Of a stretch of DNA of 64,000 nucleotides, positions 55,190-62,499 are shown in pieces; position 1 is the stretch's first letter, and the number at the start of each line of letters is the position of its first letter. Origin of the DNA: Nocardia brasiliensis IFM 10847 (GTDB lineage Bacteria > Actinomycetota > Actinomycetes > Mycobacteriales > Mycobacteriaceae). The notes below the pieces were generated by a model, which worked only from the letters and a program-made list of their open reading frames with translations, was not told the DNA's origin and searched no databases. The translations under genes were made by a program, and so were the position numbers. The stretch spans positions 24,881-88,880 of the forward strand of contig NZ_BAUA01000002.1 of assembly GCF_000710915.1 (NCBI RefSeq), given 5' to 3'.

Positions 55190-56767
55190 ATGGACCAGCT
55201 GGTGTTGATATTGGTCATCCTGTTCGCCGCGATCCTCGCCGAGCCGCTGGCCAACCGGATCGGCGTCGCCTCGGCCGTGCTGATGACGGTGTTCGGCTGT
55301 GTGGTCGCGCTGTTGCCGTTCGCACCGCGGGTCAACGTTGCGCCCGATCTGATCCTGCCGCTGGTACTGCCACCGCTGCTGTACGCGGCGGCGCGACGGA
55401 CCTCATGGCGGCAGTTCGCGGAGAACTGGGGACCGATCGCGTTGCGTGCGGTCGGCCTGGTGATCGCGACCGCGGCGGCGGTGGCCGCGGTCTTCCACGC
55501 GTGGTATCCGGGTCTGCCGATCGCGGCCGCCTTCGCGTTGGGAGCGCTTGTCGCACCGCCTGATCCGGTCGCCGCGACCGCGCTGGCGGGCAGCCTCGGC
55601 CTGCCCCGGCGTCTGGTGGTGGTGCTCGGCGGCGAAGGACTCTTCAACGACGTCACCGCGATCGTGCTCTACGGTGTCGCGATCCAGGCGGTGGTCAGCG
55701 GGCACTTCTCCGCACCGCGGGCGGCGGCGGAATTCGTTGTCTCGGCGGTGGTCGCCGTCCTCGTCGGCCTGGTGCTCGGCGTCGCGGGCAGCAAGCTGAC
55801 CGACTATCTCGGCGAGGCGACGTGGCGGGTGGCGCTGAGCCTGCTGTTGCCGTTCGCGGCCTACGGGCTCGCCGAACAGTTGCACGGTTCCGGCGTGCTC
55901 GCCGTGCTCGTCTGCGCGCTGTACCTGACCGACGCCGGCACCGAGTTCGGCGATCCGGACTATCGCATGGTGGGCGACTCGTTCTGGGACATCGCCGAAA
56001 TGCTGTTGAGCGGCTTCGCCTTCGGGCTCATCGGTCTGGAACTCGGTGCGGTGCTGGAGGTCACCGGCGACGACTGGCCGCGCCTGCTCGGCGGCGCGGC
56101 CGCCGTGGTCTCGGTCGTCGTCGGGTTGCGATTGATCTGGCTCTTGACCACGTGGGCCCTCGGTCGCACGTGGTGGCGCAAGGCCGACGCCGACGAGCCC
56201 TACACCTGGCGCGAGACGATCGTGACCTGGTGGGCCGGTATGCGCGGGGTGGCGACCGTGGCACTGGCACTGGCGATTCCGATCGTCACCGACGACGGCG
56301 CCGACTTCCCCGGCCGGACCGAGATACTGTTCACCGCGTTCGTGGTCGTCCTGTTCACCCTGTTGCTACAGGGGCCGACCCTGCCGTTGGTGGTCCGCCT
56401 GACCGGGGTGCACGCCGACACCAAGCGGGAACGCGAACTCGAACGCCAACTCTGGGAGCGAGTCGTCAAAGCGCAACTTTCTCGCCTGAAAGAGATTGCG
56501 GCAGAGCAGAATCTGCCCGAAGAGTATTACGAGCGATTCCGTGACAGCCTGCGCCAGCGGATGGCACGCGCCGACCCGCAGGCGGCGGACGCCGACGCCA
56601 AAGCCGAGACAGAGCGAAACATGAAGGTGGCCAAGAAGTTACGTGCGATCCGCGACGATGTCGTGGAAGCGGGCCGGCGCGAGGCGCTCGCCGCGCGCCG
56701 GGAGCCCGGGATGCCGCCGGATCTGGTCGACCGGGTGACCAGGCGTCTCGATCTCGGCGGGCGTTGA
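55190..56767 (+). CDS. Na+/H+ antiporter, CPA1/NhaP family
   Basis: 525 aa. About 12 membrane helices, the ion-site motif GEGLFNDVTAIVLY, the APPDPVAATAL helix and an AGMRGVATVALALAIP segment define CPA1. A 110-residue charged cytosolic tail (EAQ-rich helices) follows. The ATG at 55190 starts directly in the first helix. Exchanges Na+ for H+ across the membrane for pH and salt homeostasis. Confidence 0.9.
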   Translation: MDQLVLILVILFAAILAEPLANRIGVASAVLMTVFGCVVALLPFAPRVNVAPDLILPLVLPPLLYAAARRTSWRQFAENWGPIALRAVGLVIATAAAVAAVFHAWYPGLPIAAAFALGALVAPPDPVAATALAGSLGLPRRLVVVLGGEGLFNDVTAIVLYGVAIQAVVSGHFSAPRAAAEFVVSAVVAVLVGLVLGVAGSKLTDYLGEATWRVALSLLLPFAAYGLAEQLHGSGVLAVLVCALYLTDAGTEFGDPDYRMVGDSFWDIAEMLLSGFAFGLIGLELGAVLEVTGDDWPRLLGGAAAVVSVVVGLRLIWLLTTWALGRTWWRKADADEPYTWRETIVTWWAGMRGVATVALALAIPIVTDDGADFPGRTEILFTAFVVVLFTLLLQGPTLPLVVRLTGVHADTKRERELERQLWERVVKAQLSRLKEIAAEQNLPEEYYERFRDSLRQRMARADPQAADADAKAETERNMKVAKKLRAIRDDVVEAGRREALAARREPGMPPDLVDRVTRRLDLGGR

Positions 56768-56817
56768 ACGAAGGGTCTCACGTGTGCCCGAACCGGCAGG
56801 CGGGCAACAAGATCGAA

Positions 56818-57009
56818 TCAGCTTGCCGCGACGCCGGTCTGGCGGATCGCGTCGAGTACTTCGCCGTAGGTGAGTGAGGAGTTCACCAGGGCGGTCTCCG
56901 ACGGAACGTCGATATCGACGGAGTCGACACCGTTGACGCCGCGCAGCTGGGATTCGATGGCCGAAGCGGACTCGCGTGTAACGTTGTGCAGGGTGATCGT
57001 GTAGGTCAT
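56818..57009 (-). CDS. HMA-fold protein lacking the metal-binding cysteines
   Basis: 63 aa with the beta-alpha-beta-beta-alpha-beta pattern of copper-chaperone (heavy-metal-associated) domains (IESQLRGVNGVDSVDIDV, YGEVLDAIRQTG). The CxxC that binds the metal is replaced by Thr-Arg-Glu-Ser near residue 11, and there is no Cys at all. It cannot bind copper in the standard way and may be a structural or interaction relic. Convergent with the antiporter gene. Confidence 0.7.
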   Translation of the reverse strand: MTYTITLHNVTRESASAIESQLRGVNGVDSVDIDVPSETALVNSSLTYGEVLDAIRQTGVAAS

Positions 57010-57136
57010 GTCCTTCGAATAGACCGAATCGAGGCGGGCAAACGCCGTCGAGCAGTCGAGTTCGATTTCCTACGTTTGGTTGTCGCGGCCCAGGGAATAG
57101 CCGGGTTGTCAAACAACTCGACGCAACAGGATTGTC

Positions 57137-57613
57137 ATGATCATCATCATAGGGCTCGTCGTCCTGATTGCCGCGGTGGCTGTCGGCGTCGCCGGTGTGG
57201 TGGCGAACAGCGGCGAAGGTCATTTACTGCCAGATGATTTCGCGGTTTTCGACTTCCATTTCCACGGCTCCAGCGGTTTGCTGTTCGGCTACGGCATCGT
57301 TCTCGGCGCTATCGGGACGATCGGACTAGCCCTGGTACTGACGGGTGCTTGGCGGGTTTCCCGCCGGAGCATGGTGGCGCGGCGCGAGCTGAAGCAGTCT
57401 CGTCGTGAAATCGCGGCGGTGCGGCGCGATCTCGGCAACACCACACCTCCGGCTCGTAAGGAGCCCCTCGTGCGTCCGTCCACCGAACCCGCGGCGCAAC
57501 CGCCTCGCGAGTCGGTCTGGGGCCGGTTCACTCGTAGACCTGCCACAGCTCCGTCCGGTGACGCAGTACATGCCGGCAGCGCGCCCCGCGCGCAGGCGCC
57601 GACGTCGAAATAA
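57137..57613 (+). CDS. Hypothetical membrane protein, small-gene stress cluster
   Basis: 158 aa. Two membrane helices (about 3-23 and 48-70) flank a His/Phe-rich loop (DFHFHGSSG), then a charged cytosolic tail (RRELKQSRREIAAVRRDLG) and a disordered Pro/Ala end. It is followed 24 bp later by a DUF6131 gene and then CsbD, all on the same strand, suggesting one small-protein transcript. Function unknown. Confidence 0.7.
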   Translation: MIIIIGLVVLIAAVAVGVAGVVANSGEGHLLPDDFAVFDFHFHGSSGLLFGYGIVLGAIGTIGLALVLTGAWRVSRRSMVARRELKQSRREIAAVRRDLGNTTPPARKEPLVRPSTEPAAQPPRESVWGRFTRRPATAPSGDAVHAGSAPRAQAPTSK

Positions 57614-57637
57614 TCATAGAGAAAAGGAAATACGACA

Positions 57638-57793
57638 ATGATTATTCTCGGACTCATCCTCCTCATCGCCGGGTGGCTGCTCGGAATCGGATTGCTCACC
57701 ACCGCAGGAATCATCATCCTCATCGTCGGCCTGGTGCTGATGGTCGCGGGCTCGGTGGGCCGCCCCGTCGGTGGTCGTCGCTGGTATTACTAG
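57638..57793 (+). CDS. DUF6131 family small membrane protein
   Basis: 51 aa, too short for most ORF callers. Two tightly spaced hydrophobic helices (LGLILLIAGWLLGIGLL, then IIILIVGLVLMVAG) are followed by the family end VGRPVGGRRWYY. AAAAGGA precedes the ATG. Common in mycobacteria and Nocardia; function unknown. Confidence 0.82.
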   Translation: MIILGLILLIAGWLLGIGLLTTAGIIILIVGLVLMVAGSVGRPVGGRRWYY

Positions 57794-57802
57794 GGGCAGA
57801 CC

Positions 57803-57976
57803 ATGAAGTTCGAAGACAGGATCGCGCACCAGGTGCAGGCCGCCCGGGGCAACGTCAAGAAAATCGTCGGCCGGGCCACGGGAAACCGGCGCCTGGAAGG
57901 CGAAGGTCGTCGAGAACAGGCCCGTGGCAACCTGAAACGGGCCGCGGACAAATTACGGAGCGCGTTCAAGCGCTGA
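57803..57976 (+). CDS. CsbD family stress protein
   Basis: 57 aa, strongly charged and hydrophilic (GNVKKIVGRATGNRRLEGEG, then EQARGNLKRAADKLRSAF), the general-stress CsbD pattern of small proteins often under the general stress sigma factor. It starts 9 bp after the DUF6131 stop. A perfect 18-bp hairpin follows the stop. Confidence 0.85.
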   Translation: MKFEDRIAHQVQAARGNVKKIVGRATGNRRLEGEGRREQARGNLKRAADKLRSAFKR

Positions 57977-57985
57977 CCTGATCAC

Positions 57986-58028
57986 CGGCGAAGGCCGAGG
58001 GGTGCACCATACCCCTCGGCCTTCGCCG
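57986..58028. terminator. Strong bidirectional terminator hairpin
   Basis: A perfect 18-bp stem (cggcgaaggccgaggggt/acccctcggccttcgccg) with a 7-nt loop between csbD and the convergent TetR gene. Confidence 0.8.
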
Positions 58029-58037
58029 CTTTCGCTG

Positions 58038-58664
58038 TCAAGACTTCTTGTCGGTGGCGCTCGTACCGGTGAACGCGGTGATCAGCGTGTGCACCAGCTT
58101 GTCGAGATATTCGTCACCGGTTGGATTGCCGCCCAACAGCTTTCGCCAGAAGAGCGGAGCGATGCACAAGTCCAGGGCGAGTTCGAGATCCAGATCCGCC
58201 GGCAATTCGCCACGCTCGATGGCGCGGTGCAGCAGCTCGCCGACCTTCACCCGGCGACTGTGGCCGACCGACTGCAGACTTTCGGCGATGGTGGGCGTGC
58301 GAACGCCCTCGGCGAGCAGGTCTGGGATGATCCGTGCCGCCAGCGGATGACTGAATCCGCTGGCCGTAGCTGCGAGGAACGCGCGTAGATCGCCGCGCAG
58401 CGATCCGGTGTCGGGAATGTCGGCCGCGGCCACCGCGACCTGTTCGACGAGCGCGAGCACCATCTGCTCCTTGGTCGGCCACCGCCGATACAACGTCGGC
58501 TTGCTGACGCCCGCGCGCCGCGCGACGCCCTCCATCGTCAACTTCCCGTACCCGAGCTCGGCCAGCTCGGTGAACGCCGCCTGGGTGATCGCCGCGGTGA
58601 CCTGTGGCTGCATCACCGCGGCGCCGGCCGGGGCGCGTCTGCGGTCGGTCGTCGGCTCTGTCAT
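58038..58664 (-). CDS. TetR family regulator
   Basis: 208 aa. HTH: GKLTMEGVARRAGVSKPTLYRRW (about 38-60). The ATG at 58664 (MTEPTTDRR) was chosen; the longer frame reads into the divergent gene. It is divergent from the hydrolase gene across 109 bp containing an 18-bp perfect inverted repeat, its probable operator. Confidence 0.87.
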   Translation of the reverse strand: MTEPTTDRRRAPAGAAVMQPQVTAAITQAAFTELAELGYGKLTMEGVARRAGVSKPTLYRRWPTKEQMVLALVEQVAVAAADIPDTGSLRGDLRAFLAATASGFSHPLAARIIPDLLAEGVRTPTIAESLQSVGHSRRVKVGELLHRAIERGELPADLDLELALDLCIAPLFWRKLLGGNPTGDEYLDKLVHTLITAFTGTSATDKKS

Positions 58665-58687
58665 CGGCTCAGCATAGCAACGACGAC

Positions 58688-58747
58688 ACGGTTGCGTTTC
58701 GTCGTGGATCGTCGTACCGTGACCCTCGTACGACGAAACGCAACCGT
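58688..58747. promoter_or_regulatory. 18-bp inverted repeat between TetR and hydrolase genes
   Basis: acggttgcgtttcgtcgt (58688-58705) and its exact complement (58730-58747), separated by 24 bp. It could be two TetR operators in opposite orientation, one for each divergent promoter. Confidence 0.65.
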
Positions 58748-58773
58748 ATCGACGCATATATCGAGGTAGAGCC

Positions 58774-59976
58774 ATGAAATTCTTGTTCGACGACGAATCG
58801 TTCGACTTCGAGACACTGCGGTCGGCGGGCTTTGCCCGCCATGACGGCGCCGAGCTCGGCGAGGTGCTGGCGACCGTGCGCCGGATCGACGACGGCGACG
58901 AGTCGGCCTGGCTGCGCGAGTGGCGGGCCACCGCCGAGCGGGTGCACGCGATCGGCTCGGATTGTCTGGCCAAGGGGCATCGGGTGAGCGCGCGCGAGGC
59001 CCTGCTGCGGGCCTCGAACTACTACCGCACCGCCGAGTTCTACCTGCGGGACAACCCGGCCGGTGACGCGGTGGCGCAGGAGCTTTCCCGTCGCTCGCGC
59101 GAAACTTTCGCGCAGGCAGCCGAATTGTTCGAGTCCCCGGTGCGGCGGGTCTCGATTCCGTTCCAGGACACCGAACTTCCCGGCTATCTCTATCTGGCCG
59201 ATGATTCCGCCGAGCCGCGGCCGACGGTGATCTTCAACAGCGGCTTCGACTCCACGCTGGAGGAATCCTGGTTCGTGCTCGCCGCCGCGGCGGTCGCTCG
59301 CGGCTACCACGTGCTCGCCTTCGACGGCCCCGGGCAGGGACAGGTGATTCGCGAGCAGGGCCTGCCGTTCCGGCATGATTGGGAGGCGGTGATCACGCCG
59401 GTGGTGGACTTCGCGCGGACCGTCCCGGCGATCGATCCGGATCGAATCGCGTTGTACGGCTACAGCTTGGGCGGATACCTGGTCGCGCGCGCCGCGGCGT
59501 TCGAGCAGCGCCTCGCGGCGCTCGTGCTCAACGACGGACTCTTCGACTACCACGGGTCGAACGTGCGCATGATGCCACCGTTTCTGACCGAGTGGATCGA
59601 ATCGAATCAGGATGCCGAGGCGCTCGCGGTCGCCGGGCTGATGATGGCCTACGACACGACCGTGCGCTGGGCGCTGCGCAACGGCATCTGGACCTTCGGT
59701 GCGACATCGGCGGCCGACTACATCCGCAAGACCAAGCCGTACACGCTGGCCGGGATCGCGCACCGCATCGAATGTCCCACGCTGGTGCTCGACGCCGAGA
59801 ACGATCTGTTCTTCCGTGGCGAGCCGCAGCGCGTGTACAAGGCGCTCACCTGCCCGAAGGAACTGATCGTCGGCACCGAGGCCGAGGGTGCGGGCGCGCA
59901 CTGCCACATGGGCGCGATGACGCTCACCAACCAGCGCATCTTCGACTGGCTCGACAGCACGCTCGGGGTGTACTGA
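58774..59976 (+). CDS. Alpha/beta hydrolase (FrsA/dihydropseudooxynicotine hydrolase-like)
   Basis: 400 aa. The N-terminal helical domain is followed by an alpha/beta hydrolase: nucleophile elbow GYSLGG (about residue 230), acid Asp in VLDAENDLF, His in GAHCHMGAM. The first domain and length resemble the FrsA/2,6-dihydropseudooxynicotine hydrolase group that cleaves C-C or ester bonds of acyl substrates. Actual substrate unknown. Controlled by the divergent TetR protein through the operator at 58688-58747. Confidence 0.82.
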   Translation: MKFLFDDESFDFETLRSAGFARHDGAELGEVLATVRRIDDGDESAWLREWRATAERVHAIGSDCLAKGHRVSAREALLRASNYYRTAEFYLRDNPAGDAVAQELSRRSRETFAQAAELFESPVRRVSIPFQDTELPGYLYLADDSAEPRPTVIFNSGFDSTLEESWFVLAAAAVARGYHVLAFDGPGQGQVIREQGLPFRHDWEAVITPVVDFARTVPAIDPDRIALYGYSLGGYLVARAAAFEQRLAALVLNDGLFDYHGSNVRMMPPFLTEWIESNQDAEALAVAGLMMAYDTTVRWALRNGIWTFGATSAADYIRKTKPYTLAGIAHRIECPTLVLDAENDLFFRGEPQRVYKALTCPKELIVGTEAEGAGAHCHMGAMTLTNQRIFDWLDSTLGVY

Positions 59977-60028
59977 CGGGTCGAGTTCCTGCCGGCTCGC
60001 GACGAGATGGCCTGTACCACAGCGAGAC

Positions 60029-60754
60029 TCAGATACCCGCGACGTCCGCCAGCTGGCCGATGCCGTAGGTGACGGCCATCGCCAGCGCACCGCCGAGCAC
60101 CACGCGCAGCACCGCGCGACCGGGTGCACTGCCGCCCAGGCGTGCGCTGATCGAGCCGGTGAGCGCCAGCGCGACGATCACCGCGGCGAAGGTCACCGGT
60201 ATACGCACGGGGACCGGCGGCAGCAGGATCGCGAGCAGCGGCAGCAGTGCGCCCACGGTGAACGACACCGCCGAGGAGAGGGCCGCGTGCCAAGGGTTCG
60301 TGAGTTCGGTGGGGTCCAGGCCGAGTTCGACTTCGGCGTGCGCCGTGAACGCGTCGTGCGCGGTGAGTTCCGCGGCGACCTGGCGGGCCGTCTCCGGCGA
60401 GAGGCCCTTGGCCTCGTAGATCCCGACCAGCTCCGCCAGTTCGTACTCGGGTTCCTCGCGCAGTTCCCGCCGCTCCTTGGCGAGCAGCGCACGCTCGGAA
60501 TCGCGTTGCGTGCTGACCGACACGTATTCGCCGACCGCCATCGAGATCGCGCCCGCCGACAGGCCCGCGATGCCCGCGGTGAAAATCGCGCCGGTACTGG
60601 TGGTCGCCGCCGCGACGCCGACCACCAGGCCCGCGGTGGAGACGATCCCGTCGTTCGCGCCGAGCACCCCGGCACGCAACCAGTTCAGCTTGGACGCCAG
60701 CCCTTCGGCGTGGGGTTCGTGCGGGTGCGGTCCCGCGGCGGCGGTTTCGGTCAT
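60029..60754 (-). CDS. VIT1/CCC1-type transporter
   Basis: 241 aa. The opening LRAGVLGANDGIVSTAGLVVGVA, the cytosolic acidic helix (REEPEYELAELVGIYEAKGL) and about five membrane helices match the vacuolar iron transporter family, which moves Fe2+ and Mn2+ with protons. The ATG at 60754 was chosen; the longer frame adds 28 unlikely residues. Role in metal detoxification is inferred. Confidence 0.85.
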   Translation of the reverse strand: MTETAAAGPHPHEPHAEGLASKLNWLRAGVLGANDGIVSTAGLVVGVAAATTSTGAIFTAGIAGLSAGAISMAVGEYVSVSTQRDSERALLAKERRELREEPEYELAELVGIYEAKGLSPETARQVAAELTAHDAFTAHAEVELGLDPTELTNPWHAALSSAVSFTVGALLPLLAILLPPVPVRIPVTFAAVIVALALTGSISARLGGSAPGRAVLRVVLGGALAMAVTYGIGQLADVAGI

Positions 60755-60844
60755 GCGTCGAAGACTAGGCCCAGTCTCGAAGTCCCGTCCGGCGCGTCCA
60801 CCGTTCGAGACAGGGTCCAGCCGCGCGCGGGGGCGCAATTCGGT

Positions 60845-61390
60845 TCAGCAACCCGGTGACAGGAACGCACGCAGGTACCCCGCTGACTGCCGCAGGTACA
60901 TCCAGGCCCAGAAGCGCAACCCCGACGCGCTCGGACTGGCCACCATGGTCACCTCGCCGTCGAAGCATTTCTGCACGATGTAGCGGGCCCGGGAGACGTG
61001 CGGCGTGTAGGTCACCACGATGATGTGCCGCCAACCGAATTGCCGCGCGCGCCGCCGGATCTCCTGCGCCTCGCCCTCGGTCGTCCACGGATCCGGAATG
61101 AAACAGCTGACGGTGAACTCGAAGTGGGCCGCGCAGTATCTGTCCATCTCGTGGTCGTCCGGGCCGGTGGAGCGCGAGATCAACAACGTGGGTGCGTATC
61201 CGCGCTCGGCCAGCTCCAAACCGACGTCGAAACGTTCGTAAGCCGTGCCGCCGAGCACCACGATGGCATCGGCGCGCCGCAGCGGGTCGATCTGCGGATG
61301 GACGTACACCGGCCACCCCGCGGCCCCGATCACGACCACGAGGGCGAGCAGGGCACCGAAGAAGATCCCCGCTCGTCGCAGGCCGGCCAC
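60845..61390 (-). CDS. DUF218/YdcF-like protein
   Basis: 181 aa. A membrane helix (about 9-27) is followed by a DUF218 domain (AIVVLGGTAYERFDVGLELA, then WTTEGEAQEIRRRARQFGW and HVSRARYI), the SanA/ElyC/YdcF fold seen in envelope-associated proteins. Probably anchored in the membrane with the domain outside. GTG at 61390. Function unproven. Confidence 0.78.
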   Translation of the reverse strand: MAGLRRAGIFFGALLALVVVIGAAGWPVYVHPQIDPLRRADAIVVLGGTAYERFDVGLELAERGYAPTLLISRSTGPDDHEMDRYCAAHFEFTVSCFIPDPWTTEGEAQEIRRRARQFGWRHIIVVTYTPHVSRARYIVQKCFDGEVTMVASPSASGLRFWAWMYLRQSAGYLRAFLSPGC

Positions 61391-61429
61391 ATCCGCAGAC
61401 GATACCCAAACGCCAGACCCCTGCCGATC

Positions 61430-61625
61430 TCACGCAGGTGGGAACGCGTACACCCGTTCCGGCGTGCTCCGCACGGTCAACCGCTCGGCAGCCGGCTCGG
61501 GCGGCGGTGTCGCCCCGGCCAAAGATCACCGAGGATTGCGGGCGGCCGTCGGCATTCGAGGTCGCCAGTATCGCCGCGTGGGGTGCATCGATGAGCGCGC
61601 GGACGATGTCGAGCCCAGCAGTCAT
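61430..61625 (-). pseudogene. Remnant of a PPOX/F420-dependent oxidoreductase gene
   Basis: Reading from the ATG at 61625 with a good AGAGGAA site, the first 35 codons give a normal PPOX N-terminus (LIDAPHAAILATSNADGRPQ, SSVIF). The next frame then gives a typical PPOX C-terminus (ERLTVRSTPERVYAFPPA) and a stop at 61430-61432. About 80 central residues are missing and the two ends are in different frames. It is a deletion remnant. Confidence 0.55.
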
Positions 61626-61652
61626 CGTTATTCCTCTGTTCGGGACTGGGTG

Positions 61653-61825
61653 CTGTATCCGAGCGCCGCGAACGGACAGCCCGCCGCGGTGGCGTATCGG
61701 CGCGAAAGCCCGGGGTACTACCGGGCTTTCGGCGTTGCGGTCTTGACGACCACGCCGGACGCCATCCGCCGGATCGTCGCCTACGGCGACCCCGCTGGTT
61801 TCCGTCTTCGGCTTTCCCGCGCAGC
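61653..61825 (+). pseudogene. C-terminal fragment of an ECF sigma factor (SnoaL-tailed type)
   Basis: The plus-strand frame from 61653 gives NGQPAAVAYRRES, then VAVLTTTPDAIRRIVAYGDP, matching the C-terminal SnoaL-like domain of ECF41/SigJ-type sigma factors. A one-base shift near 61790 continues as LVSVFGFPAQLSG, again family-like. The sigma domains and stop are absent. It lies next to the PPOX remnant on the opposite strand. Confidence 0.5.
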
Positions 61826-62428
61826 TCAGCGGCACAGTTGCTCGAGGTGTTCGCGGAGCAGCTCCCGAACGCGTTCCGGTGGAACCTTTTCCGGGCGGAT
61901 CAGGGCCTGCACGGTGAGGCCGTCGACGAAGACGTAGAGCCGTTGGGCTTCCCGGTCGAGATCGAGGCCGGCGCGCAGGACTCCGCTCGCGGCGAGTTCG
62001 TCGAGCACCCAGGCGACGAGTTCCGCTGTGGCGTCGTAGAGTTCGTCGCTGCTCTGCCTCAAGGTCGGCTCGGTCAGCACGCGACCCAGGAAAGCCAGCC
62101 AGACCTTGGTCACCGTGTGTTGCCGCGGGCCGGTCGGCAGCAGGCCGGTCAGCAGGATCTGCGCCGCGCGGTCGACCGGGTCGGCGGCCAGGTCCAGCTG
62201 CCGGATCCGGTCCATCATGCCCTCGCCGACCATGCCGAGCGAAAACGCGAGCAATTCGGACTGCGTCGAGAAGTAGTGCCGCAGGCTGCCCATCGACACC
62301 CCGGCCTCGGTGGCGACTTTGCGCACCGAGGCGTGCTCGAGTCCGTCGCGCTGGATCACCCGCCAGGCCGCTTCGGCGATCGCGTGTCGTCGCTGCTGGT
62401 GCGCCTGCTGGTCCACGGTTCGAGCCAC
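61826..62428 (-). CDS. TetR family regulator
   Basis: 200 aa. HTH: HASVRKVATEAGVSMGSLRHYF (about 32-53). A C-terminal domain of the BetI/TetR type follows. GTG at 62428. Divergent from the TAP-like hydrolase gene; a perfect 16-bp palindrome lies in between. Probable repressor of that gene. Confidence 0.87.
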   Translation of the reverse strand: MARTVDQQAHQQRRHAIAEAAWRVIQRDGLEHASVRKVATEAGVSMGSLRHYFSTQSELLAFSLGMVGEGMMDRIRQLDLAADPVDRAAQILLTGLLPTGPRQHTVTKVWLAFLGRVLTEPTLRQSSDELYDATAELVAWVLDELAASGVLRAGLDLDREAQRLYVFVDGLTVQALIRPEKVPPERVRELLREHLEQLCR

Positions 62429-62438
62429 CTCGTATTTG

Positions 62439-62454
62439 TAGCACAGCTGTGCTA
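62439..62454. promoter_or_regulatory. Perfect TetR operator palindrome
   Basis: tagcacagctgtgcta, a 16-bp perfect palindrome 10 bp upstream of the TetR start and 45 bp before the hydrolase start. Confidence 0.75.
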
Positions 62455-62499
62455 GATTTCATTACCAATACAGTCGTGCTGAGAAAGCGGAGAACAGTG

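Larger units (their letters stand above)
61391..61825. other. 435-bp gap with gene fragments
   Basis: Holds a PPOX fragment (minus strand), an ECF sigma C-terminal fragment (plus strand) and a terminator-like hairpin (cgaaagcccgg/ccgggctttcg, 61703-61731, 7-nt loop) that lies inside the sigma fragment. Nothing intact is seen. Confidence 0.6.
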
